Shown: positions 41,634 through 53,449 of the stretch, piece after piece
Layout: each line of letters opens with the position of its first letter
Position numbering within the stretch: position 1 is the first letter of the stretch
Source: Diaporthe sp. PMI_573
Taxonomy: Eukaryota > Ascomycota > Sordariomycetes > Diaporthales > Diaporthaceae
Assembly: GCA_021399435.1 (NCBI GenBank)
Contig: JAJTUP010000011.1
Coordinates: 372,001 to 436,000, forward strand
Length of the DNA stretch: 64,000 nucleotides
Direction of reading: 5' to 3'
Notes under the pieces: generated by a model
The model's database searches: none
Told to the model about the DNA's origin: nothing
The model's input: only the letters and a program-made list of their open reading frames with translations
Position numbers and translations under genes: made by a program

Positions 41634-43702
41634 GCGAACGGCAATGGGAGCATTAGAAGTCATCGGACAGGAGGGCATCTCGGTGCATCGCAATGGGTGA
41701 CGACGGAATAGACAGCTGGCAGGAGATGCTTAGGGATATAACCTGGGGTTGGAACATACCAAAACGGCGTCTTATCCAAATGTACAACATTATGATATTA
41801 TTTGACACCCTGATTCAGGCTCCAGGCTCGAAATCCCATCCACTCGTGTCGATAATAACCACAATCGGAGAGGCATCAGACCAAAGGATATTCACACTAA
41901 GAGTATCTACACCTCACAGTATACATGGAGGAACTACCGTGACGTTGACTATAGCGAAAATCGGATATGCACAACTGAGTCAGGTGTGAATGGGAATGCT
42001 GTCTTCTCTGTACTGTGCATCTCCAGGCATTATTTGACCCCGTGGTCGGTGCTCAGCGAAGCCAACTCAAAACCACAGTATTGGCTTTCCCCGTATTGTA
42101 TCTCGCTGCCCTCAAACCCAACCGCGGTAGTCATCATACCCTACCCAGGACCTCTGCCCAGCGAGGCGGACCAGAAACCAACCTGATTCGTCTCTGAACC
42201 TGCTTATTGGGACGTACTGGCCACAGTCGTGCTCCGGGCCCGTTTGGAGAAGGGCTCGAGGTCAACAATCGAAAAGTTTTCTGAACGACGCTGCGATTTC
42301 CCCCCAGGTGACTTAAAGCAAACGCTGCCTCTACAGTATTCGCCACGACGAGGGGCATTACTCTGCGTCTCTGACGATACCGTCTGGCCCAGAAATGTGG
42401 CATCCATCCGAAAAACAGTGATCTCGCAGAGAATTACGTGATGGCCATATATCTGTCAATACTTTGCTGGATAATCCTCAGCGCTAACGAGCTACAAGCC
42501 AGACGAGAAATTTCCCAGCTCTGAATCTTGTGGGGGCTTTGGGAATGCTTGAGCAAGTTCAAAGGGACTCGTGGATTTCGCAAGGGGCACAAATAGAACT
42601 TGAATTTAACCTATGCTGCGGCTACTGAGTAAATGAATAGTCCTTCGTATAACCTCACAAAGCTAATCCAGTAAGGATCGGGGTTTTCAGCTGATACCCA
42701 GGCTGATCATAAAGTTTTCCGGGGATGCCTCCAAGTGATACTCCTGATGATGAAATGGGGCTTCCCGAGCAAACTCTCAGGCTCCCGACACCGACAACAT
42801 CTTGAGCAGCAAGCAAGGCTTCTACTTGCACGCCGATACGGCTGTAAGGCTCCCTTAAAGCGCTATTTATCACTGTGAATTCTGTCAAGGCCGTATTGAT
42901 TGTATGTAAGTTGGACTATATCTTCTATAAATAATCTGGTCGTAGCACATCCGGCCCCAGCTGCGATGTCTGGATAAATGTGAAGTCGAATGGGGACCAA
43001 TCCATTTCCTACTGAGGTGCCTGGCAAATGTACGTGGGCTCCTTGATATTCCTCTCCTGTCACCTCCACGTAGCACCCTGGGTTGTTCGACCCTCATTCG
43101 CCCACCCTTGGCATGGCTCGCACATAATTCTATCAAATTCAAAGCACGGCGTCCCGGGAGAGGGGGGTGCCAGGCAGGTAGGGAGGCAGCTCATCGTGAT
43201 GAAGTGATATGATACAAACAGCCTCGAGCCCTCCCTAGTTTGACAAGCTATAAACAACAGCATAAGTAACAATAGTAGTAACTACTACCTACCTACCTAG
43301 GTAGGTGGTAGGCAGTGTCTAGATAGTACAATCCCTACGCCCCCCGTGTATCTTATTGGCTGGCCGGTTTGGTATCTCTTTGGTCCGTATTCCTGGCCCG
43401 GTGTTCTTGTTCCGCTTCCCGTCTAGCAGTTTTTGGTATATCCTCCACTTGCACCGGTCCATTCCCATCTGGAAATTACAAGACAAATAACAAGCGAACG
43501 CCTCGCTTTGCACCTCGGAACTAATTTCAAAGTTTTCCCAAATACCCCGCTGGGTCCCCTTCCGAAGAGAAAAGGGACGAGAGAGATAGTGCCCGACATC
43601 TCTTCCCAATCACCCTATTGTACAACAAATATTCGACACAACCATCGTACACACCCCAGTCCAGTTGGCCCACAGACAGTAAACTACCCGACCATCCGAT
43701 CT
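41634..43702. other. Convergent intergenic region, somewhat lower GC
   Basis: It lies between RPT3 (+) and the folliculin-like gene (-), so it has two 3' ends and no need for a promoter, yet it is 2 kb long. GC content looks lower than in the flanking genes. It carries a perfect TACCTAGGTA (43294-43303) inside a longer ACCTACCTAGGTAGGT palindrome. No gene is supportable. Confidence 0.5.
43294..43303. repeat. TACCTAGGTA palindrome, copy 3
   Basis: Perfect copy embedded in the longer palindrome ACCTACCTAGGTAGGT in the convergent spacer between RPT3 and LST7. Confidence 0.9.
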
Positions 43703-43935
43703 TCAAGAGCTCAGCACGACGCCCAGCTCCAGCAGGAGCCTCACGAATCGCGAGTGCAGCTCGATGAAGAAGTCAGGCAGGCCCACCAGCTCCGCCAGGC
43801 CCCGAGCCTTGAGGCTTACGCCGCTGGGTCCGTACCCACCGCCCATGCGGCGCGACAGGCCGCTCCCCATGCCGCCAGAGAGGAATCCGCTGCCCGTCGT
43901 AATGCCGCTGCTGGGGTCATCGCCCTGGCCCTCAC

Positions 43936-43966
<31 letters not shown>

Positions 43967-45175
43967 AGCCGCCATACCGCCGTACATGGGGCCAGCTGAC
44001 AGCGGGCTGCTGGCGGCGCTCGTGTCGTGGGCATAGCGCTCGGCCTCGGCCTCGGCCAGGCCTTGGATCCAGGCAGCCAGCTCACGGAAGGCGTTGGATA
44101 TGAAGGTGAAGGTCTTCATGGCCAGGCGCTCACGGTGTGTCGACAGAGCCAGGAAGGCATAGACTCTCTTGTGGCCTCGCGCATGTACATCCGGGATTCG
44201 GAAGATGTACGCCGTCGTATAGCCCGCGCCCGGGTCGCCGAAAAAGATGGGCCCGCCCGAGGCGGCGGCGCCGGGGCTGTGTGTCGTCACGAAGCCTGGG
44301 GTGGAGGGCGATGCGGTCGGGGTGTTGCCCGTGTTCATCGCCGTCCCGCGCGGCAGTGTCTCGAAAGACAGCGTTCGGATGCAGGAAGCACGGACTATGG
44401 AGAAGGAGGACGGGACCACGGGCTCGTGGGTCGAGGTGTAATCAAGGTAGTGGGTGTGACCGTTCGCTGGCGATGAGGAGCTCGCACTCGATCGGGACGT
44501 GACGGATGTGACGGTGCCTGTCCTGCGGTGGGTCGGTCTCCGGGGCGGCACCTCTTCGTCATCGGAGACTGTAGAGGTGGAGTTAGGGGGCGAGGCATCG
44601 CCCGGCACGCCGCTGCCGTAAACCCGGGCATAGGGTGCGCGGGTGCGCAGCGTTGGTCCTGCATCCGCGTCCCCGTCTTTTGACCTGCTCTCTTGCCGCT
44701 TGGGCAGGGTGAGGGCGCAGTTGTCGCATGGGCCGGCGCGGCGCATGACTGTCTCGTCATATGTCCTCCTGTAACTCGACTCACGGCGGGCGTGCGATGA
44801 TCCCGTTTGCGGCGAATCTGACGTGTACCGGGGGCTGACTGGCGGGGTATCCACAGCGGAGGCGGAGGCGATCTGTGTCGCGCGGCGGAGGGCAGAGCGG
44901 TTGATAGGTGGGTCTTGGTCGGAGGCGGGCGTGGACGAGCTGCGTTTGCTGTCGAGGTCGAGCCGCCTCAGGGCCTCGGTGATGGCCACGCCGGACTGGA
45001 TGGTGGAGGTCGGCGTGCTGGCGCTCGAGTGCGGCCGGTCGCTGGCTGCGTAGGGCGACTCGTCATAGCATGCGCTGCATGGGACGGGCAGGCCCTCGGT
45101 GACCATCAGCGGAGTGGGGCCGTGGACATCACAGTAGTGTGCCAGACATAACTGGACACCGGATATTAATATCAT
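43703..45175 (-). CDS. LST7: Lst7/folliculin-type protein (longin domain)
   Basis: Single exon, 490 aa, ATG at 45173-45175. The N-terminus ISGVQLCLAHYCDVHGPTPLMVTEGLP and the CSACYDESPY segment match the start of the folliculin N-terminal domain. A long disordered Ser/Thr/Arg insert follows. The domain resumes at SIVRASCIRTLSFETLPRG, then GPIFFGDPGAGYTTAYIFRIPDVHARGHKRVYAFLALS and MKTFTFISNAFRELAAWIQGLAEAE. Known role: yeast Lst7 with Lst4 is a GTPase-activating complex for Rag-type GTPases that controls TORC1 at the vacuole and was first linked to amino-acid permease transport. Like Lst7, it lacks the C-terminal DENN half of human folliculin. A run of ten Gln (CTG repeat, 43937-43966) lies in the second disordered part. 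Confidence 0.85.
43937..43966 (-). repeat. Poly-Gln (CAG)10 repeat inside LST7
   Basis: Ten pure CAG codons (CTG on the plus strand) encode ten Gln between MAA and SEG. Pure repeats of this length are prone to length change. Confidence 0.9.
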
Positions 45176-47136
45176 GTTGGTCGTCTAGCGTGGCTCGCGA
45201 AGCATGCCGGGAGCAACAAGAGAGAAATGATGACGGTGAAGGAGTGACTTGAGTCGAGCAAGACGCTAGAGAGTGCGAGCAGAACAAAGAGCAGCACAGG
45301 ACAGGCTCCTGGGTATTTAAGACCAAGGACGGGGTATAATGCGACACGATGTGGTGTGGTGAGCGAGAGAGAGAGTGTGTGTGTGTGTGTGGAGGTTGGT
45401 AATCAAGGCAAAGGGGCGAAGGACGCCAGGCAGATAGATGATGGATGGGCCGTAAGGTTTGCAGGGCGGTTTATTATTCGCACGGAAGTATGGCAGAGAA
45501 ACTCCGGAATAATTTCCATGACCGTGACGACGCAATTAGATGGAGGCCCACGTCATGGGAGGAGCAAAGTAATAGGACAGGTTCCGTATGCCAGAACCCA
45601 TGTGTCTCACTGCGCATTCCAGTGATGCCGGCTTTGGGGGGGGGTGGGTGGTGAGCTGGCTGCCCGGGCGGGCGTTGACGCTTGCGATGGAGGGCGAGGC
45701 GCGGCGAGGCGGTGAGGCGGTCAAGGAACAGAAGCAGCAGATGAGGGTAGGGTAAGAGAGGTACGTAGCAGGCATAAGAGAAGAGAGAGAAAAAAGAAAA
45801 GCAGAAGCAGCAGCAGCAGCACCAGCAGGAGAAGCGTGGGATGACACGCAGGGTAGGGACGATGAGTGGGTGTGGGTTGGGGGTCACACCAAGGCGCCTC
45901 GTTCGGATCCCAAGGGGAAGTGTGAGAGGTGCAGAGGATGTGCAGATGCGCGGGTGTGCATAGAGTGGTGTGAAGGACGACGCGGGCTACAGGCTGTCGA
46001 GACGGGATCGATCCAACTTTGGGATTGTTGGGTCGCTTTGATGGGGGTTTTGGAAGTTGTCTGGCCCCCTGCTTGTTCGATACCTATCCGGGACTTTTGT
46101 TTTGACTTGCACGTTCCACACCCTTGAAGGTGCGCCCGGGGAAATGGGAGGAGATGCATGGAGTAAGCCAGCAAAAAGGAGGGATGCGAGGTTGGCCTTG
46201 CCCTGCGTTGCCCTGCGTTGCCCTGCCTTGCCTTGCATCTGCGTCTGCATTTGCACCCGGGATGGTGGACGATGGCCCGAGCCAGCAGAACCGAGCGGAC
46301 GGATATGCATCAAGAGGATCCGGGGAACCAGACACGGAGGGATCAAAGAAAAGCAGAGAGAAAGGAGGACAAGAAAAAGGAGAGGATGTTACTCACAATC
46401 GACGTCATGGCGCCGACTCGTCTATCTTATCGGCGAGCTGATGTGTGTTGGCAGGACGTAGTGTAGGTAGGTACGATGTAGTAATGTGTACCGCGCCGCA
46501 CCGTACCGTGCCGTGCTGTGCTGGGCCGTGATGTACCGTATCGTATCGTACCGTAGGATCCAAGCCTTGCGTGCCACAAACTCGGGTCCTTGCAACGCCA
46601 GCCAGCGCGGGAGAATGCAACTTCGACCCGGGCTAGGCCAGGCCGCGCCTTCTGTTTTTTTGACCGGGCAGGTAGGTGTTGGGACTTTTGACCCGGGGAT
46701 ATATATCTGACAAGATGTGAATGCGCACTAGGACCTGCCTGGGCCTTGCTTGGTAGGGCAGAGCGCAGAGCAGAGTGCAGGCGCAAAAGCAAAGAGGCAG
46801 AGCTGCAGCCGTCCAAGTCGAGGTGTGGGATTGATTGTTAGGGAAAACGGGCGGTGCGCCTCAGTTACCCAATGTCCGGTCGTGCTAGAGTGTGGCAGCT
46901 GCAGTAGCCCGGATCTGGCGGCCACTTGATTGGCAGGGTGTGATGCCGTGCTTGCTGCTGCTGTTGCGCGCGCGCCCCTTCCTTGGTTATGCGGGGAGGA
47001 GTGGGAGGGAGGGATTGATTGATGGATGGATGGGATGGGGGGAAGGGGTGGGAGGTACGCCGGTAGGTCGGTCGGTCGGTCGGTCGAGTCCGAGAATGAA
47101 TATGCAGGTAGATAAGATAGGTGGGTTGAAATGAGC

Positions 47137-47168
47137 GGATGGATGGATGGATGGATGGATGGATGGAT
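47137..47168 (+). repeat. GGAT tetranucleotide repeat
   Basis: An uninterrupted run of about eight GGAT units. A (GGTC)n-type run lies 50 bp upstream (47068-47090), which makes this one of the densest microsatellite spots in the window. Confidence 0.85.
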
Positions 47169-50100
47169 GCTCGTGGATGGACGGACGGACGACGGTGATA
47201 TCCTAATGATCCTTGGTGCTCCTTGGAAACCCCCTCAAGAGCCGCGCCCGGTAGGACCGGAGGGATGATGCCACAGACTAGGCCCCGTGGGCTGACCGGT
47301 TCGGTGACGACGGGAAGGACAGCCGATCCGCACACACGTACTCTCCTTCAATCTCTTCTCGCCCACTCACACTCACTCACTCTCACACACACACGCACGC
47401 ACAGTGGGTGGTGGCAGGGGTCGCTCCGTCAGGGAATGCAGTCGTGAGGCGTGGTAGGTGAAATGCGCGGGACGGCAGTGGGATGGGATGAGAGATGTGG
47501 GAGGGGAGGGAAATGGCTTGTGATTTCTTATTAATGGTGACGGTCCTCCTCCTCGGGTCCAGATCCAGTTCCAGTCCAGTCCAGTCCGGCACCAGCACCA
47601 GTACTGGCGAACAGCCACCAGCAGGCGGGCAGCGCACAACGGGCGACACTTCCCACGGCTACCGCAAAATAAATCAGACGAGGAGGGTCCCCGGTGTTGC
47701 AAGTCGTCGAGGCGCTGGTTGGGCATCCATGAACCGAAATAGATATATTACACTAATTCGATAGTTCTGTTGGCCGAATGTCGATGTCGATGTGTCGATG
47801 CGCAGCCGAGGGGCAAAAGGATATGGATAGATGGGACCAGGCTTAAGGAGCGCTCAGATCGGTGTCTTGGGCCGCGGCTGACGAAGGCTACCCGTAGGAT
47901 GTGTTCCAGATCCAGTCCAGGCACGTCGGGGCTGGGGATCCTGTTGGAAAAGTAAATAAGATAAAAAGAAAAGTCAGGCCGGACAATATTTCCTGTCCTG
48001 TCGTCCACCAGCTCGGTTCGGAGCAGCGAGAAGAGCTTCGAATCTCGCACGATGAGATCTGCCAGGGGTCGTGGGCGCAGGATGGCAATCGCGTGGTCGG
48101 GCAGGCGCTGTCGGCTGCTGGGCTCCCTTGGATTGGGCCTTGTCGAGGCACGAGCGACGGTTTCCTCGTCTTATATACTCTGTGATTTGTGACAGATCGG
48201 ATGGGGAACAGGAACCACCCAGGGTCTGCTAGGGGAGGATAAAAACAAAAATGCGGATGGAGTAAACGCGGGACGCAAGAGACAAGAGAGAGCTCCCGCC
48301 CCAGAAAAATTCCCAGAGATCCTCGCCTGCACCAGGCTGGATCGTCTATTATGGACTAGGTTGAGGTCGTCTCCACTTGGTATACAGGTCGGCAGTGTCC
48401 CTCGAGCCCTTTCTCTCTCGACGGCAGCCCCCCCCCATGTCCAAGACCTCCGCAATGCTAAGTTCGGTCCCGTCCCAACTTCCAGTTCGAGGCTCTCGTC
48501 GTTGGGAAAATAGGTGGTATTCGCGTGCGGAGTCCCCACCACCTGCTACTCGGTCGGGTGCTGCTGCTCCTGATGATCCCGAGTAGGTGATGCGCTACAA
48601 ATCACATGAAGGCATGTAGTGTACTTCAAGTACGGTTCATGTATAACTCGCAAGCTTTAATACCGGCCTTGCAGGCTGACCGTTGGCCGTTGCTGCCTTT
48701 GGGTTGGATCCCGGACTAGGATCTCGCATTGTTTGACCCACTCGTCTCGCTTGCTCTTTGCCTGCCCTTGATACACCGGCGCCGGGCCCTTTTTTCACTT
48801 TCAGATGCCAGAGAGGTGTGGTGATGTGCATGCGTCGTGACAGTGCTAGGCGCCTTGGGGGAAACTCTGATGATGGCTCTCTAGGATGTGACGCTCTGGG
48901 GGGTTCACTATGGTGTACCGCCTACGAGGGTGCAGGCACAGGCTGCCGTATCACTCGGGCCATGGTTGCAAGTGGTCACCCTTGGGGTGGGCCTGAGTAA
49001 GCTGAGCAGTGTGACATGGCCCGGTGTTGAGTGCGTGTCGGCGGGACGGACGCAGAGCAACCTTCTGATACTGTATAGACTTTCCGCCGCGGGAGACTGT
49101 GAGGCTCCGTGGGAAACTCTTGAGACTGGTGAGAGACCCGTGATGTTCCTTCTGCGAGCTACAGGGTATCGACGGCCCAACTCTATCCTGTGGGATTTCC
49201 GGTACGAGAGGAAATGGGTAGGAGGGGCTGATGTAGTATAGCGGACAGGCAGGCGGATCCGTTGGTGCAAAGTAGACCCGAAGCATAATAGATTTGGGGC
49301 CGACGACGGTATGGGATTGGGTGTTGGCTCCCGTTGTCGACTTGCTTTTTCGTGCCCATGTGAAAGAGTCGGCGGCGGCTTCGGATAAGCCCTGCCTAGT
49401 GTATGTACTCGTAGTTTAGGCTAACCAATAGTACGTACTCCACAAAACGACCACATTCAAAACATGGTACCGTTGAGACGGTGGTGTCCAGTTACTGACG
49501 ACCTGGAAAACCTGTGAGCACAGGACAGGCTGTCCGTGTACCGTGGTAGTGTACCGTTCGGTGGGCCGTGGTTGCGAAGACAGCCCTCCTCACATTATCC
49601 AGGCGTGGTGGGTCTGTTTAGTAACCCATTGAGGCACGGCCGCACGAGGCAGGCCGCTGTGGAAAACTTCTAGAACACCACGAGCACAGAAAAAAAAAAG
49701 ACAGAACCGGGGCTCGGGTCAGTGTGTCACGAATCGCCTTGCAGGGAAGTCAGCAAAGGGCCCCGCCCACGCCAGACAGGGCAGGGGTGCGGCGTGGTTC
49801 CAGGTTCAGTGGCCCTTAGGCCAAACGGCAGATCTCTGTGAGATTGTCGGTGGGATTTCGAGCAGGGGGGAGGTAAAAAAAAGGTGGGACATGGATTGAC
49901 ATTACGGTACCAACCCCAACGCGCAGAGCCAGCCAACCAGGGCCCGAGGCACGGCGAAGAAAGAGGCAGAGAGTTGCAAGGGCACAATGGCACATGCTGA
50001 CATGCCGCCCCGGCTGGTTCGGCGGGTGTGGGTTTCTGCACGGAGGATGACGCTTTTGGGGCGGGCGGAAATTGGGCCTGTGGCAGGATAATAGCCTGGA

Positions 50101-50211
50101 CGGGTTTGAACCAAGTCCCTGGCGCTGGTGCATTATTTTTCTGTCGCCGTTGATAGACCGAGCCATTGAACCTGAGACGAACCTCCTTGCAGCCAAGCAA
50201 AGGGAACTAGC

Positions 50212-50221
50212 TACCTAGGTA
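50212..50221. repeat. TACCTAGGTA palindrome, copy 4
   Basis: Perfect copy (AGCTACCTAGGTAGCC context, itself part of a longer near-palindrome) within the 8.3-kb gene-free interval. Confidence 0.9.
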
Positions 50222-53200
50222 GCCTCTAGGGGACGCAGAAGCGGGAGCGGGAGCGACGAAGGCGTACGAGTGTGCACGTATGAGCTTGATGATGCGTGTC
50301 GAGGGAAATTTGCCGGCACCCGGTCAAGCCACGCATGTGTCAAGCCGGAGGATGGCCGGCGAGACTTGTTTCTCAACCACCGCTGATCGACCCAAGCGTC
50401 CCTCTGCCCTGTTCTCACACACACACACTCTCTCTCTCTTTGGTCTGTCCGGTGGGCGCCCATTGAGATTCCGCCAGTTCTGATTTTGAGCGGGCTTAGC
50501 CTGGGATGAAAAGAATATTCACGATGGCGTCGATGTGAGGGCGGGATCGGAAATTGGGCGGCGGGAAGTCGGGTGCGACGAGACAGACTGCCTCGCCGCC
50601 CGAGCCTCTTGTTGTCGTCGTGGGTCGCCCACGGTGACCCATGGTAGGGGCAAGGCCCGCTGGCGGCATCACATGTCGTGGTGGGTGCCATGGTGTTGTC
50701 AGCAGCGGGAGCCCTGGCCTGGAGTATCTTCATGGCATGGCTTGGGATAAACCCAATTTCCAGAATTGGTCGGCTCAATTGCGCGCCTTCAGCCAGACAG
50801 ACAGAGACACCCTCGGACTGACACGTCGAGCTGCTGCCGCGCATCCAAACCCAAACCCAAACCCGACATCCGAGGACCCATGGTCTAGCCCAGACAGACG
50901 TCCCGAGACCGCCCCCCTTTACCATGGTTCATGCGGCCGCATCACACCTGTCACTGCCGGAAACGACCTCGCGGCGTTTCTTCTCTTCTTCTTCAACAGG
51001 GGATATTTCAAGAAGAAAAAAAAAGCCAAGCTTGTGACAGGCCGCGGCTGCCACCGAGCCTGAACCTTGAGCCCCTGGACGTCTGACCTCTCAGCCTCGA
51101 CCCATTCATTGGATTGAATCCCAGGGAGCCCGGTGCAGCGTGGTGAAGATGCGTCGTCAGCGCGGGCCTCCGCCCAAGTGACACGGGGCCGGGACGTGAT
51201 CCGAGCTGGACGCCTCGGAAACTCAATCAGGGCTGTGAAAGCGTGAATTGGATTTGCTGGTGCACGCACGCACGCGCGCACGCGAGATAAGGGGCTTGAC
51301 TCGGGGTTTCCATGAAACGATGTCAAGGAATCAAAAGCGCAAAAGGGCCATCGATGGACGACGGCTGAGCTGGAAAGTGAGCTGGGCCAGGCCGGGCTGA
51401 GCTGAGCTGAGCTTTGGGGGGGGGGCGTTGGCGGGCTCAATTAATTGAGGCTGCTGCAGACGATGCTTTCTCGGTGTCATGAGTGAGACATGGGCACCGA
51501 CTCAGACAGGCAGACGGTGACACCACATGCGGTCAGGTCGGGCATCGTCAGGCGCAAACTATCATGCTATCGCTGATCCTCATCCCCAGGGCGTCGGAGA
51601 GCGACAGAAAGTGACGGGATACAGCCAAAGTGCCCGTGCCGCAGAGCAGCAATGCGGGTGCCTGGCATTGAGGGTGTACTCCGTGCCGTAGGTACGGGCC
51701 CTGGTCGCGAACGTCTGTGCTTCGATCTGCACCTGCACATGCAGACAGGCAGAGAGAGGGTCGGCGGTGGACACAACCACACGAGCCTTTTTTGGAATTG
51801 TTGATTATTGCGTGCCCCGTCGTTACTGTAACATGCCCACATTGCCCACATGCCCTGCGACATTGTCGGGTCGCACACACCAGATCGCGTGGTCGCCATG
51901 TGGTCTTTTTGGCCCAGTGCGACGGGTGGGTTTGACATTGTAATTACCATCACGGAGGCTAATATCATCGCACCGCTCGCCGTCGCCGGGTCCAGCCAGA
52001 CCACCCTGGCGAACAAAAGATGACGAAGGGGGAGGGGGCATTCACTAACTTGGGCATGTGCCCCTCACCGACTGGCGCGCCCCGGTCAGGCGCATCGAGC
52101 ATATTGGGCGCGCCCGGTGAGCACGAACCAGGCAATGATGAGCGGTGTCGAGGTGTTGGGACGCCGGACAGTTCTGGCTCAGCACCCACCGCGTATTTGC
52201 TGTAGGACATGTACAAAATGCACGAGTGCACAATGCAAGGTCCAGGGGCAGGTTGAGACAGGCAGCTGCCACCTGCCCTTGCCCAGCTCTGAACTTTTCT
52301 GTGTGCTCCTGCTCCTGCTCCTGCTGCCCGACGTCACATCCGACACGAGCAAGCATGCAAGACCCTGCCTGCCTTGTCTGTCGCTCCTACATGCCTGCTG
52401 TAGGCTACTGACAACCTGGGGAAGTGCATGCAGGTGCTCGGGACGCAATCAAACCTTCCGACGTTGCTTTTGTCAATCAGGCTGGCTGGCTCCCTGTCCA
52501 CCGGGCTGCACATGCAGCACAGGAATGACGACGCCCTCACACACAAGTCGACGGCCATCGTCAAGCAACAAAATGCCTGCACGGTACCGTACCGGAAAAC
52601 TCGACATAGCCGCCGGTCCTGCTAGTCTCTCGACACTTTAGCCACCGCGGACCGTCGGTTCCTGATCTTATTACAGTAAACACCAAATCTGTATATCTCC
52701 TTTGTCCATGTCACAAATCCCCGACTTCAGACGACGCCCACATCAGCCGCCCCGGGTTCATGAGGCCATGGATCCGCGCTGACGTCAAGGAACCATCCTG
52801 GCCGGAAGTTTGTTTTGATTTTCTCTTGTGCACATCATTTTTCTTCCTCCTCTTTTCTTTTTAATCCCATTGGGTTGGGATTGAACCGCATGCACGGCTT
52901 GGGTCCGGTCGTGAAACCATACCGTGCATTGCCCCTTTTGATTGTCACTGGCACCTATGCCTGTCAGACACTCGGATTTTCAGACGAACCAGGGTCACGC
53001 CAGGCCACCATATGCAGCCTCTGCGTCAGCGTGCTTCCCACTGGCACCCAACACGACGGACGCTGTTCTCCAGTTCGGCTCCGAAAGAACTTCATCTCGA
53101 CATCGGTGAACGGCCCCTGCTTGACTGGATGCTACCAATTCAAGCACCAAGGTTGTAGATCAAATCTCTGTCCCACAGGCCATTCTGTCCAGGTGGGTGG

Positions 53201-53449
53201 CTGGCCATCAGGCTGTGTTGGGAGCTTCACCTAGGTTCGACATCGCACGATGTGTACAATTTGCGGTTGTACTTTGAGTCTCCGAGTCCAGTCACAATTC
53301 ATGCTACCATCACATCTCGGGGGCTCCCAGCATGTGAGCTTTGGGTAGAAGGAGGCGTAGTATTGATACTCCCAAAAGGAGAGGAGATTTCCCATTCACC
53401 AACACAATGTGCCGAGGCCCCAGCGGTCTTTGTCCTTCCCGTGAGCGTA

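Larger units (their letters stand above)
45176..53449. other. 8.3-kb gene-free, microsatellite-rich interval
   Basis: No ORF here has a recognisable domain, signal peptide or splice-supported continuation. The larger ones (for example around 50215-50925) are low-complexity and overlap ORFs on the other strand. The interval is full of short tandem repeats: GA/GT (45362-45391), CCCTGCGTTG (46200-46240), CCGT/CGTA (46495-46556), GGTC (47068-47090), GGAT (47137-47168), ACTC/CACG (47360-47400), CCAGT (47565-47590) and CA/CT (50418-50440). One perfect TACCTAGGTA lies at 50212. The first few hundred bases are the promoter of LST7. Confidence 0.5.

Noticed and set aside
50215..50925. 236-codon minus-strand ORF in the gene desert
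   Set aside because: Low-complexity Arg/Ser/Pro/Val composition from CA/CT and CCAAA repeats, no domain or signal peptide.
52815..53234. 139-codon cysteine-containing ORF, considered as a small secreted protein
   Set aside because: No convincing signal peptide or ordered cysteine pattern; stands alone without splice or homology support.
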